NCBI GenBank assembly: GCA_035627835.1
Contig: DASPKX010000113.1
Span: 1 to 64,000 of the forward strand
DNA length: 64,000 nt
Source of the DNA: DASPKX01 sp035627835
GTDB lineage: Bacteria > Verrucomicrobiota > Verrucomicrobiia > Limisphaerales > SXQI01
Reading direction: 5' to 3'
The first letter of the stretch is position 1; each line of letters begins with the position of its first letter. Shown here piece after piece: positions 19,101-27,448 of this stretch. The notes below the pieces were generated by a model. That model searched no databases, had not been told where the DNA came from, and saw nothing but the letters and a program-made list of their open reading frames with translations. The position numbers and the translations under genes are program-made.

Positions 19101-19477
19101 TCCCGCTCATGGCGCTTGAGCATGGCGAGACGATCCTCGACCGTCCGGGCCGCGAGATCTTCGTCCAACCAGGTGTCCTTGCCGCGGATGTCGGTGACAC
19201 CCCGGCTGTGGCGGAAGGTTTCAGTGACGTAGATTTTCCCGTCATTGGCGATGTAGAAGGAGACGGGATTCGCGATGTGCGGCTCAGCGGCAATGACCTC
19301 AGCCTTGAACCCTGGAGGAAGCTGAAAGCCGCGCATGGCATTTTCGCCCTCATTTGAAGCAGCGGCGACTTCAGGGGCATTGGCGTTGCGCGTGCCGACC
19401 TCGGCAGTGTGCGTGGTGACGATAGAAGCGCACGCGATAAGCGCGGCGACATGACGGGAAACGCGATGCACGAGCAT
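16145..19477 (-). CDS. Giant secreted PVC-type haem-binding protein 1 (propeller, HEAT, CxxCH)
   Basis: 1110 residues with an N-terminal signal ([17 protein letters not shown]). Residues of about 50-430 match the 'membrane-bound dehydrogenase' propeller of Planctomycetes/Verrucomicrobia ([56 protein letters not shown]). About 450-920 are HEAT-type helical repeats. A C-terminal mono-haem domain has CLRCH at 990-994, followed by [16 protein letters not shown] and a small beta end domain. It is inferred to be a periplasmic redox enzyme for a sugar or alcohol, but the substrate is unproven. A close paralogue lies at 53635-56928. Confidence 0.93.
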   Translation of the reverse strand: [1110 protein letters not shown]

Positions 19478-19593
19478 GACGGGGCGAATATACCCAAAGA
19501 CTTCTAACGGGCAATGGGGATGCTACGTGAGCGTATTAACCGCGCCGGATGAGAAGATCTAACCGCTCGGCAGCCCCAACGACCTCTGTAGAT

Positions 19594-19609
19594 GCAAGCT
19601 TCAGCTTGC
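19594..19609. repeat. REP-like palindrome (GCAAGCT family), copy 1
   Basis: GCAAGCT-tc-AGCTTGC preceded by TGTAGAT. It shares its core and flank with copies at 21858, 23292 and 53420. A related GCAACC/GGTTGC palindrome followed by GGCTAC lies at 19648-19664. Confidence 0.8.
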
Positions 19610-19693
19610 GTTTGTCTTAGCGGGCCAGCGCAATGTTTTAAACGGACGCAACCTAAAAGGTTGCGGCTACATTGCGGCTACAGGCCCTCGCCG

Positions 19694-21640
19694 TCATGCA
19701 GCGCCAAATTTGCCGAACATCGCCTCAAGCTTGTCGCTCTCAAGGAAGCCTTGCAATTGGCGGATGCGGCTGGGATGCCGCATTTTGCGAAGCGCTTTGG
19801 CTTCGATTTGTCGAATGCGCTCTCGCGTCACTTTGAATTGCTTGCCGACCTCCTCGAGTGTGCGGGAATATCCGTCGAGCAAACCGAAGCGCAATTCGAG
19901 CACCCGCCGCTCGCGGTCGCTTAAGCTGGAGAGCACATCGCCCATCTTGCCTTTAAGCAAGCTGTAGCTCGTCATTTCCGAGGGGTTCTCGGCCCCTTTG
20001 TCCTCAATGAAATCACCGAAGTTGGCGTCCTCGCTCTCGCCGACAGGGGCCTGCAGGGAGATGGGTTGCTGCGCCATCTTCAGGATTCCGCGCACGCGTT
20101 CCACCGGGATCTGCATTTCGTCGGCGAGTTCTTCCGGTGAAGGTTCACGCCCGAAGTCCTGCACCAACTGCTTCTGCATGCGCATCAGCTTGTTGATCGT
20201 TTCGATCATGTGCACCGGGATGCGAATGGTGCGGGCCTGGTCCGCGATGGACCGCGTGATCGCCTGGCGAATCCACCAGGTTGCGTAAGTCGAAAATTTG
20301 TAGCCGCGGCGATACTCGAACTTCTCGACCGCCTTCATCAGGCCCATATTTCCTTCCTGAATCAGATCGAGGAAACTCAGGCCGCGGTTGGTGTATTTCT
20401 TGGCGATGGAGATGACGAGCCGCAAGTTCGCCTCGACCATTTCCGTTTTCGCCTGAAGCGCTTTGCGGCTGAAGAGCTGAAGCTGTTTGAAAGCGACCAG
20501 ATAACTCTCCGGCTGCATGCGGACCAGGAGGTCGAGGCTTTCCAGCTTGCGACGCTCCGCATGAATGGCCTGCTGGGTGATGGCGGTTTTGCGCTCTTTT
20601 TCCAGCGCTGCAATTGTCTCGAGCGACGAGCGGATTTTGTCGTGGATATTTTCGGCCACGAGAGACATTTCCTCGATGACCTTCTGCTTGAAGTAGAAGC
20701 GCGCGAAAGAGCGTTGCAGCGCATTGTCCGCGCGCGTGAACTCGCGCTGGGCGCGGCTGCGGGCTGAGGCGCTTTGGGCGGAGCGGAACTTGGCGTACCG
20801 GGCATCCACAGCCTGGTCGAGCCTGCGAACATCTTTCACCAGGCGGCGCAAAGCGCGGACATGCTGCTCGCGGCTGTCCACCTTCTTGTCGACGATCACG
20901 CGATCGAAGCGCTCCTTGGGAGGCTCCGAAATCAGTTTATCAGCGAGCGCGAGGTGCTCTTTGCCCGCGAAGCCGAAGCTGTATATGATCCGGCGAACTT
21001 CGTTCTCGGCCTCCTCGATTCGTTTGGAAATCTCAACCTCCTGCTCGCGAGTGAGCAAGGGCACCTGCCCCATCTGCTTGAGATACATCCGAACGGGATC
21101 ATCGAGAATATCGAGGCGGGATTTGTCCTCCTCATCCTCGGGCTCGGGCTGGCGCACGCGATCAACCTCAGCCTGGTCCACGATCTCGATCTCGAGTCCA
21201 CGGAGCTTGGCGTAGATCTCGTCGAGATCCTCTGGCGTAACGACGTTGTCAGGCAGGGCGTCCGCAATGTCGGTGTAGGAGAGATACCCTTGCTCCTGCG
21301 CCAGGCGAACGAGTTCCTTGACCTTCTCGGTAATGTCCAGGCCCCCCTGGGTGCGGGTTTCAGTGACTTGCGGGAGTGGCGGCTCCGGCGACGGGGCTGG
21401 GACTACGGACGGAGCAGAGGCGCGCGTGGTATTGTTAGGGGGCGGGGACTCTGTTCTATGCCGGGCCGCGCCAAAGATGAGTGTGCGGCGGGTTGGCTTG
21501 GCTTTTCGAAGGGCGGACTTTGCCCGCGAGGGTCGTGCGGCCGGTTTGGACGTTCGTTTGGGGATGGCTTTGCGTTTGAGCGCCTTGCTCTTAGGCGCGC
21601 CACCTCGGGCTGCTGGCTTCTTCGCTTTGGCTTTAGCCAT
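19694..21640 (-). CDS. rpoD: Primary RNA polymerase sigma factor (sigma-70/RpoD)
   Basis: 648 residues. A Lys/Ala/Arg-rich N-terminal extension (1-60) precedes region 1.1 (about 95-165, [19 protein letters not shown]). Region 1.2 ([21 protein letters not shown]) and a helical non-conserved insert of about 150 residues follow. Region 2 has [20 protein letters not shown] and [15 protein letters not shown]. Region 3 has [11 protein letters not shown], and region 4 has the helix-turn-helix [20 protein letters not shown]. Region 1.1 with the region 2.4 sequence marks it as the housekeeping factor. It is monocistronic; a hairpin with a T run lies in its leader (21723-21748). Confidence 0.96.
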   Translation of the reverse strand: MAKAKAKKPAARGGAPKSKALKRKAIPKRTSKPAARPSRAKSALRKAKPTRRTLIFGAARHRTESPPPNNTTRASAPSVVPAPSPEPPLPQVTETRTQGGLDITEKVKELVRLAQEQGYLSYTDIADALPDNVVTPEDLDEIYAKLRGLEIEIVDQAEVDRVRQPEPEDEEDKSRLDILDDPVRMYLKQMGQVPLLTREQEVEISKRIEEAENEVRRIIYSFGFAGKEHLALADKLISEPPKERFDRVIVDKKVDSREQHVRALRRLVKDVRRLDQAVDARYAKFRSAQSASARSRAQREFTRADNALQRSFARFYFKQKVIEEMSLVAENIHDKIRSSLETIAALEKERKTAITQQAIHAERRKLESLDLLVRMQPESYLVAFKQLQLFSRKALQAKTEMVEANLRLVISIAKKYTNRGLSFLDLIQEGNMGLMKAVEKFEYRRGYKFSTYATWWIRQAITRSIADQARTIRIPVHMIETINKLMRMQKQLVQDFGREPSPEELADEMQIPVERVRGILKMAQQPISLQAPVGESEDANFGDFIEDKGAENPSEMTSYSLLKGKMGDVLSSLSDRERRVLELRFGLLDGYSRTLEEVGKQFKVTRERIRQIEAKALRKMRHPSRIRQLQGFLESDKLEAMFGKFGAA

Positions 21641-21722
21641 ATAAGAGCTGGGAAAGGCCGGGTTTAGAGGGATTGCTCGCGAGAGTGGTGAAGGGCGAGG
21701 GATCGGTCAAGGAGAAACAATG

Positions 21723-21748
21723 AAAAGGCCGCCCCACTCGAGGCGGCC
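21723..21748 (-). terminator. Terminator-like hairpin in the rpoD leader
   Basis: GGCCGCC (21727-21733) pairs with GGCGGCC (21742-21748). On the minus strand the stem is followed by TTTTCATTGTTT. It lies about 83 bp upstream of the rpoD start, and no minus-strand gene precedes it. Confidence 0.55.
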
Positions 21749-21857
21749 AACTCAATACTGTTAACCGAACCGGCCAACGTAGCGCCGAACGTCATTGGTT
21801 CAAGGGGGAGAATGGTAACGTCTTTGAGGCGCGACACGCCTGCTTCCTAATGTAGCG

Positions 21858-21873
21858 GCAAGCTTCAGCTTGC
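21858..21873. repeat. REP-like palindrome (GCAAGCT family), copy 2
   Basis: TGTAGCG followed by GCAAGCT-tc-AGCTTGC; the same core as the copies at 19594, 23292 and 53420. Confidence 0.8.
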
Positions 21874-22012
21874 GCTGGCCGCTAAGAAGCCCAAGTCCGC
21901 CCGACCTGCCTGCTACCTCGTGAAGTGCTGCCAACACTTTCCGTGGCAGACTATGCGAGGTTCAACCAAACTAAGCCTGACAATCACAACCTCGCCGTTT
22001 TAGAATCCTCAA

Positions 22013-23200
22013 ATGCGTCCTCTCTGCGAACGAGTCGCAAATGTGTTGTTCGTGTTTCTCTGCTTTGTCCACGCTTCGGCGGAGCAGCCCCCAGTCCTTC
22101 TGGTCTCGTTCGATGGGTTTCGGGCCGATTACTTGGATGCCGTCGCAACCCCCAACTTCATCAAGTTCGGCAGGCAAGGTGTGCGGGCCAAGGCGCTCGT
22201 GCCCCCCTTTCCTTCAGACACCTTTCCCAGCCACTATTCAATGGTCACGGGCCATCACCCAGACGAGCATGGAATTGTCGCCAATGTCTTCCGTGATCCG
22301 CAATCCGGCGATTGGTTTAATTTTCAAGATGCGACCTCCATCTCCTCCCCAAAATGGTGGCAAATAGAGCCTATCTGGGTAACCGCCCGGCGTCAGGGAT
22401 TCCGCACCGCAACATGCTTTTGGCCCGGAAGCGGCGTCGAAATCGCGGGGCTTCGGCCCAATTATTGGCTTCCGTATGACAGCAACCTTCCCACTGACGC
22501 GAGAATCGAGCAGGTCATCGCCTGGCTGCAATTACCTGAGAGTCAAAGGCCCCACTTTCTCACACTTTACTTCAGCTTGGTCGATAAAGCCGGGCATGAG
22601 TTCGGGCCCGCTTCCCCGCAAGTCCGTGAGCAAATCCATCTTGCTGACCAGGCGGTCGGCTCGTTGATGGCCAGGCTACCCAATGTAGATCGCATCAACG
22701 TGATCATCGTGTCCGACCATGGAATGGCGCAACTCATGCCCCAAAAGATCATTGCGTTAAGCGAGCGCCTAACTGAATCGGAAGCGGAATCTCTCTCCAA
22801 GTCCGATCTAGCGGAGGATGAACAAGACCGCCTCCTGGAAAAGTTGCAAGGCCTACCCCACGTCAGGTTCTACAAACGGCGCGAGTTGCCTCGTCGGCTT
22901 CGCTACGGCGCAAATGCGCGGATTCCGAGTCTTGTTCCTATTTTGGAAGAAGGAGCGACTATCCTCTGGAAAAAGGAAGATTGGGACCGCTTCCCAATGC
23001 GCGGTAATCATGGCTACGACAACAAGCACAAGTCCATGCACGGCATTTTCCTCGCGAGAGGCCCTTCCTTTCGCGCAAAAGGGACTGTTGGCGAAATCTC
23101 GAACATCAACGTTTACAATGTTGTGTCAAAGGTGTTGGGGATGCAGCCATTGCCCAACAAAGGTGACCCTTCGGTGGTAAACCGGATCGTTGGGCCGTAA
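22013..23200 (+). CDS. Exported nucleotide pyrophosphatase/phosphodiesterase (NPP family)
   Basis: 395 residues with a signal peptide (LFVFLCFVHASA). The alkaline-phosphatase-superfamily active site is intact. Metal ligand D34 is in VSFDGFRADY, and the probable nucleophile T70 is in FPSDTFPSHYSMVTG. DKAGHEFGP, SDHGM and the later GNHGYDN supply the remaining Asp/His ligands. Members hydrolyse phosphodiester or pyrophosphate bonds of nucleotides or lipid head groups in the periplasm. The exact substrate cannot be read from sequence. It is a single gene, divergent from rpoD. Confidence 0.92.
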   Translation: MRPLCERVANVLFVFLCFVHASAEQPPVLLVSFDGFRADYLDAVATPNFIKFGRQGVRAKALVPPFPSDTFPSHYSMVTGHHPDEHGIVANVFRDPQSGDWFNFQDATSISSPKWWQIEPIWVTARRQGFRTATCFWPGSGVEIAGLRPNYWLPYDSNLPTDARIEQVIAWLQLPESQRPHFLTLYFSLVDKAGHEFGPASPQVREQIHLADQAVGSLMARLPNVDRINVIIVSDHGMAQLMPQKIIALSERLTESEAESLSKSDLAEDEQDRLLEKLQGLPHVRFYKRRELPRRLRYGANARIPSLVPILEEGATILWKKEDWDRFPMRGNHGYDNKHKSMHGIFLARGPSFRAKGTVGEISNINVYNVVSKVLGMQPLPNKGDPSVVNRIVGP

Positions 23201-23291
23201 AACTCATCGCACACCAGCGCCTGTCATTGCCGACGACTGCGGCACCGGCAGCGCTGTAGCATTTGCCTTACACGTAAGCATAGCGGCGGGC

Positions 23292-23307
23292 GCAAGCTAA
23301 AGCTTGC
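23292..23307. repeat. REP-like palindrome (GCAAGCT family), copy 3
   Basis: GCAAGCT-aa-AGCTTGC followed by GGCTAC, i.e. the reverse orientation of the GTAGC flank seen in the other copies. It lies between the phosphodiesterase and the transporter gene. Confidence 0.8.
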
Positions 23308-23382
23308 GGCTACAAAAGCGGTGGGTCGCTTGCAGCAACGGACATCGGACTTTACCCTCGCACAGGGGGGAGTTCACCACCG

Positions 23383-25062
23383 ATGGAGTGGGTCGGCCAG
23401 TTACAATCCGCACAACCTATCACGCACGCCGTGCTCATCTTGAGCGCGGTTATTGCGTCGGGGCTTGCCTTGGGCAGCGCGAAGGTCCGTGGCATCGGCC
23501 TCGGGATTGCGGGGATCCTGTTTGCAGGGATTGGATTTGGGCATCTCGGCTTCACAATCCTTCCGGAAGCGCTGGAGTTCGCGCGTGATTTTGGATTAGT
23601 CGTTTTCGTCTATGCGGTGGGGATGCAAGTGGGGCCAAGCTTCTTCGCTTCACTTCGGCAGAATGGCCTCACGCTGAATTTGCTGACTCTCGCCGTGGTG
23701 GTGATGGGAGCCGCCGTGACAGTCGGCTTAGCCCGATTGTTTGGGATCGACATGGCCGCTGCGGTGGGCCTTTTCTCAGGGGCCACCACAAACACGCCTT
23801 CGCTAGGCGCGGCGCAGGAGGCGCTTCGCTCCATGCCGGGCATGGATCCCGCCCGAGTGTCGCTGCCGCCAATGGGTTATGCGATCGGGTATCCCTTCGG
23901 GATTGTGGGCATCATATTGAGCATGCTGCTGTTCCGGGCGCTGTTCCGGGCCGACCCAGTGGCTGAAGCAAAGGAGTTTGAACAAGCCGCCCGGGGGCAG
24001 GTGAAGAGCCCCGTGCGCATGAATGTGCGGGTGGAAAACGAGAATCTCGAGGGGCTAAAGCTGGAGGCGCTGCCGGGATTGCGGGAATGGGGCGTGATTA
24101 TCTCGCGGATCAAACGCGCCGGCGAGGCTGAGGTGCGCCGGGCTCACCCGAGCGATGTCGTTCACGTTGGAGACACACTGCTGGCGGTAGGCGCACGCGG
24201 TGACCTCGAACAGTTCCGTCTCGTGACGGGCGCTGAAAGCGCTGAGGATCTGGTGGAGTTGCCGGGCCCAGTGCAGCGGCAGCGGGTGGTGCTCACGTCG
24301 AAAAACGTGGTCGGAAAAACGTTGGCGCAGCTCGCCTTGGACCGGCGGCATAGCGTCACAGTCTCACGGCTCACGAGAGCGGGGTTGGAGTTGGTCGCGC
24401 GGCCGGACTTGCGCCTGCAATTTGGAGACATGCTCCAGATCGTTGGCCAACGGGATGACATTGATCGGGCCGCGAAGGAGCTTGGCAACTCTCTCAAGGA
24501 GCTGAACCACACCGACTTCATTCCGGTGTTTCTTGGAATCGCGCTTGGTGTGATGGTGGGCGCATTCCCGCTCTCTTTCGGGAACATGCCCGCGCCCGTG
24601 CGGCTGGGGATAGCGGGCGGCCCATTGCTCGTCTCGATCATCCTCAGCCGCATCGGAAAGATTGGCCCGCTTGTGTGGCACATGCCTGTCAATGCCAACG
24701 CCGCGTTGAGGGACTTTGGAATCTGTCTTTTCTTAGCGGCGGTCGGCTTGAAGAGTGGGCAAAGGTTTTTTGAGCTGCTCTTTGGCGCGGAAGGATGGCT
24801 TTGGGTAGTTTGCGCGGCGGCGATCACGCTGCTGCCGCTGCTGGTGGTCGGGCTTGCCGCCCGTTTGATATTGAAGCGGAATTTCACGGAGGTGACTGGC
24901 TTGCTGGCGGGGAGCATGACCGATCCGCCTGCGCTGGCGTTTGCCTGCGCGATGTCAAACTCCGACGGACCAACCGTCGCTTATGCGACCGTTTATCCAT
25001 TAACGGTGTTCCTGCGAATCCTGGCGGCACAGGGGATCGTGCTGTTCTTCGCGGGAGGTTAA
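23383..25062 (+). CDS. AspT/YidE-like transporter with two RCK_C domains
   Basis: 559 residues built as two membrane halves of about five segments each (about 15-175 and 375-555). Between them is a cytoplasmic stretch with two TrkA-C (RCK_C)-like domains (about 200-365; DTLLAVGARGDLEQF and DMLQIVGQRDDIDRA are the strand-turn repeats). The family motifs GATTNTPSLGAAQEAL and GSMTDPPALAFA appear once in each half. The family includes the aspartate:alanine exchanger AspT and the uncharacterised YidE/YbjL, so the substrate is open. It starts at the ATG at 23383, with a GGGGGGAG-type site 12 bp upstream. Confidence 0.9.
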   Translation: MEWVGQLQSAQPITHAVLILSAVIASGLALGSAKVRGIGLGIAGILFAGIGFGHLGFTILPEALEFARDFGLVVFVYAVGMQVGPSFFASLRQNGLTLNLLTLAVVVMGAAVTVGLARLFGIDMAAAVGLFSGATTNTPSLGAAQEALRSMPGMDPARVSLPPMGYAIGYPFGIVGIILSMLLFRALFRADPVAEAKEFEQAARGQVKSPVRMNVRVENENLEGLKLEALPGLREWGVIISRIKRAGEAEVRRAHPSDVVHVGDTLLAVGARGDLEQFRLVTGAESAEDLVELPGPVQRQRVVLTSKNVVGKTLAQLALDRRHSVTVSRLTRAGLELVARPDLRLQFGDMLQIVGQRDDIDRAAKELGNSLKELNHTDFIPVFLGIALGVMVGAFPLSFGNMPAPVRLGIAGGPLLVSIILSRIGKIGPLVWHMPVNANAALRDFGICLFLAAVGLKSGQRFFELLFGAEGWLWVVCAAAITLLPLLVVGLAARLILKRNFTEVTGLLAGSMTDPPALAFACAMSNSDGPTVAYATVYPLTVFLRILAAQGIVLFFAGG

Positions 25063-25119
25063 GAGGAGAATCCGATTTGCTGAAACCAGCCATTTGGCCA
25101 AGACTTGTTCCAGAGCCGT

Positions 25120-26430
25120 ATGACCAGCTTGTCGCGCGAAGCGCGAGACATTTACAAAGACCTGTGCGCGAAGGCCCACAATCCCCAGGCGAGCGCCGCT
25201 GAAAACACGCGCATTGCGGAGAGCGTGCTGCGCACGGTGGTTTGCCTGCTCAGCCAAATCATGATGGCTGACGGGAATCTCTCCTTGAGCGAAGTGCGGA
25301 TCATTGAGGAGATCCTCGAGGGCATGCAGGTCGATGTGAAAGCATGCATCGATGTGTGGAACAAGAAGTGGCCGCACATCGCGCATGACATTCCGTACTT
25401 TATCGAAAGCGCCGCTCGGCACGACAAAGTGCAAGGAACCAGCAAAGCCGCTGAGCTGCTCCACGGGTTAAATGAACTGGCGCTGCACGCGGCAGCGATT
25501 GACGGCCCGGCGTCCGAGCGAGAGGTCCGCTTCATCACCGGCTACATGGATGGAATTAAAAGATCCTTGCAGCAGGAAGGAGTGGCGGTGGAGCACAAGG
25601 CGGCGACGAAGGCTGAGCGGAGCTTGCAGGAACTCTTGCAGGATTTGGATCGGTTGGTTGGCCTCGCGCAGGTGAAGAAAGATGTCACTGGGCTCGTGAA
25701 CCTGGTGAAGGTGCGCCAGATGCGCCAGCAGCATGGCATGAAGGTGCTGCCACTTTCATTGCACCTCGTGTTCACAGGAAACCCGGGCACGGGCAAAACA
25801 ACGGTCGCGAGGTTGCTGGCGGAGATCTACCGCGCGATTGGGCTGCTGAAGAAGGGGCATTTGGTGGAAACGGACCGCTCCGGCCTGATCGCGGGATACG
25901 TTGGGCAAACGGCGTTGAAGGTCCAGGAGTCAGTGACCAAAGCGCGAGGAGGGGTGTTGTTCATCGACGAGGCTTACACGCTGACGCCAAAAGAGGATGG
26001 TGAAGATTATGCGGGGGAAGCGATCGCAACGCTGCTTAAGCTGATGGAGGATCATCGGGATGATGTGATTGTTATCGTCGCGGGATACTCCGATTTGATG
26101 GAGCAGTTCCTCGAGTCCAATCCCGGGCTACGGTCACGCTTCAACAAGTTCATCCACTTCCCGGATTATTCGCCCGAGGAATTGTACGAGATTTTCCGCG
26201 TGATGTGCGAGCAGTCAGACTACACCTACGACGAGGCGACCGGGCAGCGGGCGCTGGAGGCCTTAACGAAAATGTGCGCCGTGAAGGACGAGAACTTTGC
26301 GAACGCGCGCGCGGTGCGGAACCTTTTCGAGCAAACGGTGCAGAACCACGCGAACAGGATTGCGATGGCAGGGTCTTGCGACGCGCGGGATTTGATCACG
26401 CTTAGCGCGGTGGATTTGCCGACCTTCTGA
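25120..26430 (+). CDS. AAA+ ATPase of the CbbX/SpoVK type with N-terminal TerB-like domain
   Basis: 436 residues from the ATG at 25120 (a TTG at 25105 is the only alternative). Residues of about 35-150 are helical and carry a TerB-like acidic motif (MMADGNLSLSEVRIIEEIL, and AAIDGPASEREVRFI in the second half). The AAA domain follows, with Walker A GNPGTGKTT (220-228), Walker B FIDEA (281-285), the YAGEAIATLLKLMEDH segment and an arginine-finger region NPGLRSRFNKFIHF. CbbX-like proteins remodel Rubisco, but no Rubisco gene is here, so the client is unknown. It may be co-transcribed with the upstream transporter (57 bp gap). Confidence 0.88.
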   Translation: MTSLSREARDIYKDLCAKAHNPQASAAENTRIAESVLRTVVCLLSQIMMADGNLSLSEVRIIEEILEGMQVDVKACIDVWNKKWPHIAHDIPYFIESAARHDKVQGTSKAAELLHGLNELALHAAAIDGPASEREVRFITGYMDGIKRSLQQEGVAVEHKAATKAERSLQELLQDLDRLVGLAQVKKDVTGLVNLVKVRQMRQQHGMKVLPLSLHLVFTGNPGTGKTTVARLLAEIYRAIGLLKKGHLVETDRSGLIAGYVGQTALKVQESVTKARGGVLFIDEAYTLTPKEDGEDYAGEAIATLLKLMEDHRDDVIVIVAGYSDLMEQFLESNPGLRSRFNKFIHFPDYSPEELYEIFRVMCEQSDYTYDEATGQRALEALTKMCAVKDENFANARAVRNLFEQTVQNHANRIAMAGSCDARDLITLSAVDLPTF

Positions 26431-26433
26431 TCT

Positions 26434-27141
26434 TCAACGCGGCGCGACCGCAACGCACTCGATCTTCTTCACCTGGCCGAGTGGGCTGAGCGCTTCGACG
26501 GTCTGGAGCGATTCCACATCAAAGCCAGCGCCACGGAGCCGGGCCTGAATCTTGGCAGGTGTGTTTAAGAACAATGGGGGCCAACCTGTCTTGCGATCCC
26601 ATGCCTGGCGCAAACTGTTAGGGAGGCGCGAATAAATGGCTGCTTTCAACTTTTTACGCTGGGCCACCTTCTCCGGGAACGTCTCTTCCGCAAAGCAGTC
26701 GAAGAAAAACTTCCCGCCGCCGCGAAGCCAGCCGAAGATGTTTTGGACCAGGCTCGGTGTGAGGTCGCAGCCGTTGCCGAACACGCCGACACAGTAGATG
26801 AAGTCCAGAGAATCCTTTGGCAGCCGGAGAGCCATTAGATCCGAGCAGCGCAGGGAAATGTTGCTTGTGCAAATTTCATCCGCTTTCACGGGGCGCTGGG
26901 CGGCATCGAGCATGCGTTGTGAAATGTCCACGCCCAGGAGGCTGTTCACATTCGTGAGGCAATGGAAGTAGCGCCCGGCGCCGCAGCCAAGATCGAGCAC
27001 ATCGATGGGGTGAGGAAAACTGCCGCTGATTCGTGTGAGAACCTGCCGAACTCTGAGGTAGTCGTCCCCCTTGATGTGAAGCTCGTCTGCCGCACGGTAT
27101 TCCGCGGCAGTCTGATCGTACATTTCTTGAACCAAGCTCAT
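26434..27141 (-). CDS. SAM-dependent class I methyltransferase
   Basis: 235 residues from the ATG at 27141. Motif I is VLDLGCGAGRYFHCL, followed by LLGVDISQRMLDAA (motif II acidic residue) and DSLDFIYCVGVFGNGCDL (motif IV region). The ending KKIECVAVAPR is a normal terminal strand. The open frame extends to 27267 but adds 42 residues without domain character. It is convergent with the AAA gene (3 bp apart). The substrate is unknown. Confidence 0.82.
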   Translation of the reverse strand: MSLVQEMYDQTAAEYRAADELHIKGDDYLRVRQVLTRISGSFPHPIDVLDLGCGAGRYFHCLTNVNSLLGVDISQRMLDAAQRPVKADEICTSNISLRCSDLMALRLPKDSLDFIYCVGVFGNGCDLTPSLVQNIFGWLRGGGKFFFDCFAEETFPEKVAQRKKLKAAIYSRLPNSLRQAWDRKTGWPPLFLNTPAKIQARLRGAGFDVESLQTVEALSPLGQVKKIECVAVAPR

Positions 27142-27448
27142 CCCACTTCGCGACGTTTCGGCGCGGAGATTATATAGCCGCGCTGCATGTGGCTCGCTAT
27201 CAGGCTGCGCCCTGACAAACGAGGGCGCGAAATGCGGAGAAGAGGAACCGTTGGCATCTGCAAACATGTTTTGTGTAGCGAATGACCGTATGCTCCCACA
27301 GCTTTCAGGGATTTGGGGTTCCTTCGCTCAGGCTTCTTGCAGCGCAAAAAAGGGGTGTTCAACGGACCCCAAATTTCAGCGGCCGCACTCATTGACGAAT
27401 GCGGAATGTGTGGAACCTTATTGTTCAACCCCGAGAGGAAGGAAGGCA

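Larger units (their letters stand above)
21641..22012. other. rpoD / phosphodiesterase divergent intergenic region
   Basis: No gene is supported. It contains the hairpin at 21723-21748 and a GCAAGCT-family REP-like element (21858-21873). Promoters for both divergent genes should be here, but I cannot place them with confidence. Confidence 0.5.
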
